Positions 1 through 4,032 of a stretch of 5,091 bases of DNA are shown in pieces. Source of the DNA: an uncultured Chloroflexota bacterium. Lineage in GTDB: Bacteria > Chloroflexota > Anaerolineae > Aggregatilineales > Phototrophicaceae. The notes beneath the pieces are model-generated. The model was not told where the DNA came from and did no database searches. It was given only the letters and a program-made list of their open reading frames with translations. Where the stretch lies: the NCBI GenBank assembly GCA_937870805.1, contig CALMZT010000912.1:1-5091 (forward strand), in the 5' to 3' direction. Positions within the stretch are counted from its first letter, which is position 1. Each line of letters opens with the position of its first letter. The position numbers were made by a program, and so were the translations under genes.

Positions 1-120
1 ACGATCAATCCACTTTATGCTGCATTGGTTGATCGCCAGGAGACTGTGCGCGCGGCTGCCCATCGAGCGTTAGGGGATTTGCAAATGTACATTGGCGAAG
101 CACTTCCCGCGCCGACATAG
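1..120 (+). CDS. 3' end of a HEAT-repeat-like protein (partial, start outside window)
   Basis: Frame 1 is open from the first base to a TAG at 118-120 and gives 39 residues. The stretch NPLYAALVDRQETVRAAAHR, followed by ALGDL, has the pattern of a HEAT/armadillo-type helix pair: a hydrophobic first helix, a D-x-x-x-x-V-R turn, and an A-A-x-x-A-L-G-x-L second helix. HEAT repeats are protein-interaction scaffolds, so the specific function cannot be read from this tail. The last 12 or so residues (YIGEALPAPT) look like a short disordered end. The gene converges with the lipoprotein gene, whose stop codon begins 3 nt away. The reading frame is well supported by the repeat-like pattern, but the family call rests on one repeat only. 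Confidence 0.6.
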   Translation, partial: TINPLYAALVDRQETVRAAAHRALGDLQMYIGEALPAPT

Positions 121-138
121 CCGCTAATTATCGGGAAG
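103..138. terminator. Possible weak terminator hairpin straddling two convergent stop codons
   Basis: CTTCCCG (103-109) and CGGGAAG (132-138) are perfect 7-bp inverted arms separated by 22 nt, and both stop codons (118-120 and 124-126) lie in the loop. On the plus strand the right arm is followed by a T-rich stretch (CTGTTCGTTTTCT, 139-151), which would suit termination of the HEAT-like gene. On the minus strand there is no T tract. The long loop makes this a weak candidate. Confidence 0.3.
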
Positions 139-909
139 CTGTTCGTTTTCTGCATCGCATGGCAGTAGACGATCAAAATCGGCGTGGAAGATATACTCTT
201 GTTCTCCAGCGGAGACGACGATACGATAGCCGTCGACTTCGACTTGCGCGTAAGTTTGATCGGGCTGAGGACAGCCTAAGCTGTTGTCTGTCCAGCGCAT
301 GGCGCGTACATCGACGATACGAATACGACGAAGAGGCAAGTCCAGTTGTCGGGCGACGCGCTGTTGCGCCAACCTCACTAATTCGGCGGCTACAGGGTCA
401 AGCTCCAGTAAAATTCCCAGCGCTAAGGTCGCGGCTGCCGTTGGATTTACCTCATCACACCGCAAAAATTGCGTTTCGCCGTCCGTGTGATATTCATAAA
501 AGCTGTTGTTCGCCAACAAAATGATCTGGTATCCCGAACCACGCTCACTTGAAGGAGCATTTTCCAGATCACACCCAAGATTCGCTGTCATCCAGAAGGC
601 TGACTCGAAACGTACAATCTGTATGGTCTCCGCTTCAATTTCCAAAACCGATGCTAAGTCGTCAATGACTTGCTGCACAAGGGGTTGCAAATTCTCAGCA
701 ATAGGCGTGATGACGGGGTTAATGACGTCGCCAGGCGCGAGAATCGGCAGAGGAGTTTCGGACGGTACGATAGATGTGGCTGTGAGTGTTGGGGGCGCTG
801 GAATCAAAACCTGAGTGGGCGCATTAGTCGGCGCTGCACTTGACGAACAAGCAGCTAAGGACAGAATCACTGCTGCCGCTGTCGCCCACCTCAGGTTGGC
901 AAGCCTCAT
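124..909 (-). CDS. Secreted lipoprotein with two tandem copies of a W..LGC/GYxI/YxxH domain
   Basis: This is a 261-residue protein, and no characterised homologue is recognised. The N-terminus has a basic start (MRLANLR), a hydrophobic stretch (about 8-20) and a lipobox LAAC with Cys21, so it should be exported and lipid-anchored on the outer face of the membrane. Residues about 22-70 are a Pro/Thr/Ser/Ala-rich linker. Two homologous modules follow, at about 77-152 and 177-252. Each has a Trp (W106, W206), an LGC (C113, C213), a GY-x-I (126-129, 227-230), a Y-x-x-H (H141, H242) and a closing Cys (C151, C251). Module 2 matches the LGCPQP...Y form, common in Chloroflexota lipoproteins as I recall it, better than module 1. 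I chose the ATG at 907-909, not the longer frame to 993, because the signal peptide starts there and AAGG (915-918) lies 5 nt upstream. The gene follows the DUF167 gene after 1 nt, so translational coupling is likely. The function is unknown. Confidence 0.85.
   Translation of the reverse strand: MRLANLRWATAAAVILSLAACSSSAAPTNAPTQVLIPAPPTLTATSIVPSETPLPILAPGDVINPVITPIAENLQPLVQQVIDDLASVLEIEAETIQIVRFESAFWMTANLGCDLENAPSSERGSGYQIILLANNSFYEYHTDGETQFLRCDEVNPTAAATLALGILLELDPVAAELVRLAQQRVARQLDLPLRRIRIVDVRAMRWTDNSLGCPQPDQTYAQVEVDGYRIVVSAGEQEYIFHADFDRLLPCDAENEQLPDN
154..381 (-). repeat. Protein-level tandem module, copy 2 (canonical)
   Basis: This codes for residues 177-252 of the lipoprotein. It carries W206, LGCPQP (211-216), Y220, GYRI (227-230), YIFH (239-242) and C251. 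It aligns with copy 1 at an offset of 100-101 residues. The similarity is visible in protein, not as a DNA repeat, so the duplication is old. Confidence 0.75.
454..681 (-). repeat. Protein-level tandem module, copy 1 (diverged)
   Basis: This codes for residues 77-152 of the lipoprotein. It keeps W106, LGC (111-113), GYQI (126-129), YEYH (138-141) and C151. It has lost the Pro-Gln-Pro after LGC that copy 2 has, carrying D-L-E instead. The cysteines are 38 residues apart, exactly as in copy 2. Confidence 0.75.
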
Positions 910-910
910 C

Positions 911-1219
911 CTAACCTTCGGTGTTGAGTTTAGCTTCCACGTCGGCAGTTGAAACGCCCTCGACGCTGATGAGCTTATCGCGTCCGTTCGCACCTGCTAC
1001 AATTTCAATTTTGTTGGCAGCGACACCCAAATGTCCAGCTAAGAAATCGACCAATTCTTTATTGGCGGCAGGATCGCCCGCCGGTGATGCAATCAGCCGA
1101 ATCTTAAGCGCTCCATCTTCCTGAATGCCTGCGAGTTCAGTATGCGCTGAACGTGTGACTACACGGACTGTAAACGCCGCGCCGCCCTTTGCATCAGTAA
1201 TCTCAAATTTACGCGCCAT
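911..1219 (-). CDS. yggU: DUF167 / YggU family protein
   Basis: This is a 102-residue protein of the small DUF167 (YggU) family, normally about 95-110 residues, whose biochemical role is not established. The family signature is clear. There is an early beta strand (FTVRVVTRSAHTEL), then GALKIRLIASPAGDPAANKE (36-55), corresponding to the usual LKIRI-x-APPxDGKAN, then LVDFLAGHLGV, IEIVAGANGRDK (71-82), corresponding to the usual G-x-x-SR-x-K, and a final strand LISVEG. The ATG at 1217-1219 is preferred over a longer frame to 1282 because GAAGGGG (1228-1234) sits 8 nt upstream and the family begins about here. The gene lies downstream of a YggT gene, as in the Proteobacterial yggS-yggT-yggU order, but across a 94-nt gap. 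Its stop codon is 1 nt from the lipoprotein start. The gene symbol is given by homology. Confidence 0.9.
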   Translation of the reverse strand: MARKFEITDAKGGAAFTVRVVTRSAHTELAGIQEDGALKIRLIASPAGDPAANKELVDFLAGHLGVAANKIEIVAGANGRDKLISVEGVSTADVEAKLNTEG

Positions 1220-1227
1220 ATATAAAA

Positions 1228-1234
1228 CCCCTTC
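1228..1234 (-). promoter_or_regulatory. Ribosome binding site deciding the start of the DUF167 gene
   Basis: GAAGGGG on the minus strand lies 8 nt before the ATG at 1217-1219. It lies inside the longer frame that runs to 1282, so it argues for the shorter protein. Confidence 0.7.
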
Positions 1235-1261
1235 ACATGCTTGGAGGCAAGTTCTGCATTG

Positions 1262-1273
1262 ATTATAGCTATA
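1262..1273 (-). promoter_or_regulatory. Possible internal promoter -10 with overlapping 10-bp palindrome
   Basis: Within the 94-nt gap between the YggT and DUF167 genes, the minus strand has a perfect TATAAT (1267 to 1262), 42 nt upstream of the DUF167 ATG. It overlaps the palindrome TATAGCTATA (1264-1273). No good -35 is seen at 16-18 nt (TCAGGC at 17 nt is poor). The element could give the DUF167-lipoprotein pair its own transcript, perhaps with activator help. It could also be a chance A/T-rich match. Confidence 0.3.
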
Positions 1274-1313
1274 GCGTATCATGCGCCTGAGTTTGAGACA
1301 AGCGGTTTGCGTG

Positions 1314-1565
1314 CTAAAACATACGCAGTACCGTCATGAGAAGCTGAATAATCACAAAGACGACCAATGGACTGAAATCGAACATTCCGGTTTGTGGCAG
1401 AATCTCACGAATTGGACGCAGAATCGGTTCTGTCATATCGAAGATAAACTGGACAATCGGGCTGCTGCGGTCAACATTGGGAAACCAGGTTAAGAGGACG
1501 CGCGCCAGCAAAATCAACTCAAATAGCCACAACAGGATCGTGATTAGGCTAATTATTGCACTCAT
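1314..1565 (-). CDS. yggT: YggT/YlmG family integral membrane protein
   Basis: This 83-residue protein is one complete YggT unit with two membrane segments. The first segment is at about residues 3-28. It is followed by the family motif RVLLTWFPNVD (22-32), a P-x-V-x-F-I-F region, TEPILRPIREILP (45-57), the D-F-S-P motif (63-66) and a second hydrophobic helix (67-82). YggT/YlmG proteins act at the membrane. Their bacterial role is poorly defined, though family members are tied to division, osmotic tolerance and, in plastids, nucleoid or thylakoid organisation. A single two-helix unit is normal for YlmG; the E. coli protein has two units. AAGGAG (1577-1582), which overlaps the stop codon of the upstream YggS gene, lies 11 nt before the ATG. 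That marks co-translation with yggS. Confidence 0.93.
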   Translation of the reverse strand: MSAIISLITILLWLFELILLARVLLTWFPNVDRSSPIVQFIFDMTEPILRPIREILPQTGMFDFSPLVVFVIIQLLMTVLRMF

Positions 1566-1576
1566 TACTTTGTATG

Positions 1577-1582
1577 CTCCTT
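1577..1582 (-). promoter_or_regulatory. Ribosome binding site of the YggT gene, overlapping the YggS stop
   Basis: On the minus strand, AAGGAG begins within the TAA stop (1583-1581) of the YggS gene and lies 11 nt before the YggT ATG (1565-1563). Ribosomes finishing yggS would therefore sit over the yggT initiation signal. Confidence 0.7.
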
Positions 1583-2303
1583 AAAGTCGTTCGCCAAAAA
1601 TGGCGCGTCCAACGCGAATCAATGTTGCACCTTCTTCAATGGCGACTGGATAATCGTCCGTCATTCCCATGCTCAAATCGGGCAGCGCGATCTTCAACGA
1701 TTCACTCAGCGCAGAACGCAGGGCGGCGAGGCTGGCAGACACGTGACGCGCCTGCTCCATATCTTCGACAATCGGTGCCATCGTCATTAACCCGCGCACC
1801 TTCAAACCCGGCAGTTGTAAAATCTGTTGGCAATTACGCCATACTTGTTCTCGTATCGCTGCGTCTTTCTCCCAATTCACGGCATGAAATCCGCTTTTTG
1901 TTTCTTCACCGCTGACATTGAACTGGAGCAGCACATCAAGTGTTTTACCTGTTTCCACTGCCGATGCTGAAAGCCTTTCCGCGAGCTTGACATCATCTAC
2001 AGAATGTACGACATCAAACAGCGGCGGTATCAGCTTTGCCTTTCGGCTTTGGATATGTCCGATCATATGCCAACGCAGGGTTGTGTCCGTTTGAGACATG
2101 ACCTGCGGGATTTTGATGCTAGCTTCTTCTACGCGATTCTCGCCAAAATGTTGCAAACCTGCCTTCACCGCTTCCAAAATCACTTCAGGGGGGTGGGTTT
2201 TGCTCACCGCGACGAGTGTGATTTCAGAGGCATTGCGTCGGGCACGCGCGCAGGCGTCAGCGATACGTTCCTGTACCTGTTGAAGATGATCGGCAATCGT
2301 CAT
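1581..2303 (-). CDS. yggS: YggS/YlmE (PLPBP) family pyridoxal-phosphate homeostasis protein
   Basis: This 240-residue protein is full length for the family (about 225-245). It is a single-domain TIM-barrel protein that carries PLP on a lysine, has no proven catalytic activity, and helps control vitamin B6 levels and linked amino-acid metabolism in the cytoplasm. The Schiff-base lysine is K35 in VAVSKTHP (31-38). Other family marks are HFGENRVEE (52-60), RWHMIGHIQSRK (77-88), VHSVD (99-103), LLQFNVSGEETKSGF (125-139), VRGLMTM (169-175) and SMGMTDDY (211-218), where the PLP phosphate is usually held. IRVGRAIFGER (229-239) closes the barrel. One variation is R87, where the family usually has Asn (Q-S-N-K). 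The ATG at 2301-2303 overlaps the upstream TGA as ATGA, and no strong ribosome site precedes it, so it probably depends on coupling to the PgeF gene. Confidence 0.96.
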   Translation of the reverse strand: MTIADHLQQVQERIADACARARRNASEITLVAVSKTHPPEVILEAVKAGLQHFGENRVEEASIKIPQVMSQTDTTLRWHMIGHIQSRKAKLIPPLFDVVHSVDDVKLAERLSASAVETGKTLDVLLQFNVSGEETKSGFHAVNWEKDAAIREQVWRNCQQILQLPGLKVRGLMTMAPIVEDMEQARHVSASLAALRSALSESLKIALPDLSMGMTDDYPVAIEEGATLIRVGRAIFGERL

Positions 2304-3076
2304 AGCGAAATCACTGCGCCGAAACGCCCTGTACGCCCTTTTTCCGCGCGATGTGAATAAAACTCATCCGTATGCCGCGCAGTGCAAATTCCTGCAATTT
2401 CTATCTGTTGAACACCATTACGTTCCAAATCGATACGATTTGCATTCCATAAATCGAAATATGCAGTACCATCCTGTGGGTCACGCTGGATAATGCCTTC
2501 TGTCGTGCCGAAATAGTCATGTGCCGCATTGACCACTTCTTCGCCCACCTGATAGCGTTCTGGTCCAATACTCGGTCCAATACCGACCTGAATATCAGCA
2601 GGTTTGGAACCATAGGCTTGCGTCATAGTACGCAAAACGCTCACCCCTGCGCCGGAGACTGTGCCGCGCCACCCCGCATGAGCTACGCCGATTACACCTT
2701 GTACTGGATCAAAGAAGAAAAGAGGCGTACAGTCAGCATAACGCATGACCAGCGGCGTATCCGCGCGATCTGTAACCATCCCATCTGCCAGTGCCAGCCA
2801 GCGCCGTCCACGCACAGGACCGTCAGCAATCACGGTATCCGCACCGTGTATCTGCCACACAGTACAGCAGCGACTGGTGTTTACTTTCAAAGCTGAGTAC
2901 ATCAGCTCATGGTTTTGGCGTACAGCCTTTGTATCATCGCCAACTGTGCCCCCCATGTTCAGCGACGCCCAGGGAGCGCTGCTAACCCCGCCTAAGCGTG
3001 TGAAAATCCCATGAGAGATGTTCTCCCACATCGAAAATTGATAGTAGGTCAACCCATCCTGTGTGATGCGTCTCAA
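2300..3076 (-). CDS. pgeF: YlmD/YfiH (PgeF) laccase-domain protein, peptidoglycan editing factor family
   Basis: This 258-residue protein is normal length for the family. Family members are cytoplasmic zinc enzymes. In E. coli the homologue removes L-Ser wrongly added in place of L-Ala to the UDP-MurNAc stem, and related proteins (human FAMIN) act on purine nucleosides. Visible motifs in order are HGIFTRLGGVS (22-32), SLNMGG (38-43), VWQIHGAD (73-80), DGMVTD (98-103), MRYADCTP (111-118), GVAHAGWRGT (130-139), GIGPSIGPERYQVG (165-178), and a C-terminal FYSHRAEKGRTGR (239-251). H78, C116 and H133 are the expected zinc ligands, and all are present. The start is TTG at 3074-3076. It is preferred over the in-frame ATG at residue 16 because residues 1-15 (RRITQDGLTYYQF) resemble the usual N-terminal strand, and because a plausible -10 lies 22 nt upstream. 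The ribosome site is weak, so the start is less certain than the gene. The gene heads the cluster and overlaps yggS by 4 nt. Confidence 0.95.
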   Translation of the reverse strand: MRRITQDGLTYYQFSMWENISHGIFTRLGGVSSAPWASLNMGGTVGDDTKAVRQNHELMYSALKVNTSRCCTVWQIHGADTVIADGPVRGRRWLALADGMVTDRADTPLVMRYADCTPLFFFDPVQGVIGVAHAGWRGTVSGAGVSVLRTMTQAYGSKPADIQVGIGPSIGPERYQVGEEVVNAAHDYFGTTEGIIQRDPQDGTAYFDLWNANRIDLERNGVQQIEIAGICTARHTDEFYSHRAEKGRTGRFGAVISL

Positions 3077-3096
3077 CGCACGGCACTCGCTTTCTT

Positions 3097-3126
3097 GCAG
3101 TATAGTGAAGTACGATGTTATACTGC
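3097..3126. repeat. Perfect 8-bp inverted repeat, candidate operator
   Basis: GCAGTATA (3097-3104) and TATACTGC (3119-3126) are exact reverse complements separated by 14 nt. Their centres are 22 bp apart, about two helical turns, which suits a dimeric regulator on one DNA face. Just outside, TT (3095-3096) could pair with AA after a one-base bulge at C3127. Each arm contains a TATACT on one strand, so binding would block the predicted PgeF-gene promoter. There is no T tract, so this does not look like a terminator. Confidence 0.5.
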
Positions 3127-3129
3127 CAA
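3099..3129 (-). promoter_or_regulatory. Predicted promoter of the pgeF-yggS-yggT cluster
   Basis: On the minus strand, TATACT (3104 to 3099, five of six matches to TATAAT) is preceded by TTGGCA (3129 to 3124, five of six matches to TTGACA). The 19-nt spacer is on the long side. Transcription would start about 15-18 nt before the TTG start codon at 3076, giving a very short leader. The -10 lies fully inside one arm of the inverted repeat. Confidence 0.45.
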
Positions 3130-3192
3130 ACAGGTATCGATGTTGTCAATGCCCATCGCGCAAGGCGAATCGCTAAAGAACAATAAATGTTT

Positions 3193-3221
3193 TTTCGCTT
3201 TGATTCTTTTAAAGTTATAAT
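3193..3221 (+). promoter_or_regulatory. Predicted promoter of the response regulator-kinase operon
   Basis: There is a perfect TATAAT at 3216-3221. At 17 nt spacing the -35 would be TTTCGC (3193-3198), a poor match to TTGACA, so an activator may be needed. The expected leader is about 60 nt, ending at the ATG at 3291. The rest of 3077-3290 shows no gene. Confidence 0.45.
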
Positions 3222-3290
3222 GTTTAGAATACCCGCGAAAGGAGCAGCGGCGTTCGATTCGTCTTTGTTAAGGTAGAAAGCCGCGACTTT

Positions 3291-4022
3291 ATGACAAAAA
3301 ACCGCGAGGAAAGTCGCACTCGACAAAAAGCTACAATCATCATTGTAGATGATCACCCTTTATTTCGTGATGGGTTGCAAAAAGCACTGGACTTTGAAGA
3401 CGATTTAGAGGTGATTGGACAAAGCGACGACGGCGAGAAAGCCCTTCAGCTTGCACGCGATCTGCACCCGGATGTAGTTTTACTGGATGTCAGTTTGCCA
3501 ACGATGAATGGTTTGCAAGTAGCCCGTCAGTTAAAAGCAGAACACTCGGATATTGCAGTGGTAATGCTTACAGGTTATCACGATACTGAACAGGTGCTTC
3601 ATGCGATGCGCGCAGGGGCATCCGCTTATTGTGCCAAGGACATCACGCCTGAAAAACTGATCTCCATTATCCGCGATGTGGCAATGGGGTTATATATCGT
3701 TGATGAAGAGCGCATGGATCAACGGGGTATCGAGAACTGGATTCAGACACACATCGAGGCGATGACTGGCCCCTACATGATTGACCCTGATGAGCATTTT
3801 GTCCCGCTCAGCCCGCGTGAAATGGAGATTCTACAGTTTGTGACCCATGGCTTGAGCAATAAGGAAATTGCAACCAAACTAGGCATCAGTCAGCAAACGG
3901 TCAAGAATCACATGACCTCCATCTTGAAAAAGCTGAATGTTGAAGATCGGACGCAAGCTGCTGTCACAGCACTGCGACATGGTTGGGTTCGGATACAAGG
4001 TAATGATTTTGGAAGTAGCTAG
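3291..4022 (+). CDS. NarL/FixJ-family two-component response regulator
   Basis: This is a 243-residue cytoplasmic DNA-binding regulator. The receiver domain (about 14-133) has the acidic pair D20-D21 in IIIVDDHPLFRDGL, the phospho-acceptor D66 in VVLLDVSLP (62-70), T94 in VMLTGY, and K116 in YCAKDITP, so phosphorylation should be possible. The LuxR-type helix-turn-helix lies at about 172-232: LSPREMEILQFVTHGLSNKE (173-192), then IATKLGIS, the recognition segment QQTVKNHMTSILKKLNV (201-217) and DRTQA. The linker between the domains (about 135-172) is longer than usual, with a Trp and an acidic stretch (IDPDEHF). The ATG at 3291 is the only usable start. The upstream frame is open to a TAG at 3225 but contains no ATG, GTG or TTG, and AAGG (3270-3273) and AGAAAG (3275-3280) lie upstream. 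The kinase gene follows after 10 nt and is the obvious partner. Target genes are unknown. Confidence 0.95.
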   Translation: MTKNREESRTRQKATIIIVDDHPLFRDGLQKALDFEDDLEVIGQSDDGEKALQLARDLHPDVVLLDVSLPTMNGLQVARQLKAEHSDIAVVMLTGYHDTEQVLHAMRAGASAYCAKDITPEKLISIIRDVAMGLYIVDEERMDQRGIENWIQTHIEAMTGPYMIDPDEHFVPLSPREMEILQFVTHGLSNKEIATKLGISQQTVKNHMTSILKKLNVEDRTQAAVTALRHGWVRIQGNDFGSS

Positions 4023-4026
4023 GGTG
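4021..4026 (+). promoter_or_regulatory. Ribosome binding site of the histidine kinase gene
   Basis: AGGGTG begins within the TAG stop of the response regulator gene, and its AGGG core (4021-4024) lies 8 nt before the ATG at 4033. It fixes the kinase start and indicates coupled translation of the pair. Confidence 0.65.
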
Positions 4027-4032
4027 TGACCT

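Noticed and set aside
159..814. Plus-strand open frames of 68-121 residues opposite the lipoprotein gene
   Set aside because: They are Arg/Ser-rich shadow frames with no domain features. The minus-strand lipoprotein explains the region.
910..993. N-terminal extension of the lipoprotein to 993 (28 extra residues)
   Set aside because: It overlaps the DUF167 coding region and would bury the signal peptide. The ATG at 907-909 gives a normal lipoprotein signal and has a ribosome site.
1220..1282. N-terminal extension of the DUF167 protein to 1282
   Set aside because: The added residues are Cys/Tyr-rich and unlike the family, and a strong GAAGGGG sits before the internal ATG at 1219.
2004..2896. 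Plus-strand open frames opposite the YggS and PgeF genes
   Set aside because: The minus-strand frames carry long, well-known family motifs, so the antisense frames are incidental.
3117..3149. Perfect TTGACA (3149 to 3144, minus strand) with TATAAC (3122 to 3117)
   Set aside because: The spacer is 21 nt, too long for a standard sigma-70-type promoter. The TTGGCA/TATACT pair downstream is closer to workable. A tandem promoter cannot be excluded.
3165..3173. Short palindrome GCGAATCGC in the divergent region
   Set aside because: It is only 4-bp arms around one base, expected by chance, and is not aligned with either promoter.
3238..3244. AAAGGAG resembling a ribosome binding site, suggesting a leader peptide before the response regulator
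   Set aside because: No ATG, GTG or TTG lies at a suitable distance. The nearest, TTG at 3265, meets a stop after three codons.
2982..3356. 124-residue minus-strand open frame across the divergent promoter region
   Set aside because: It overlaps both the PgeF gene and the response regulator start, has no family-like features, and matches no ribosome site.
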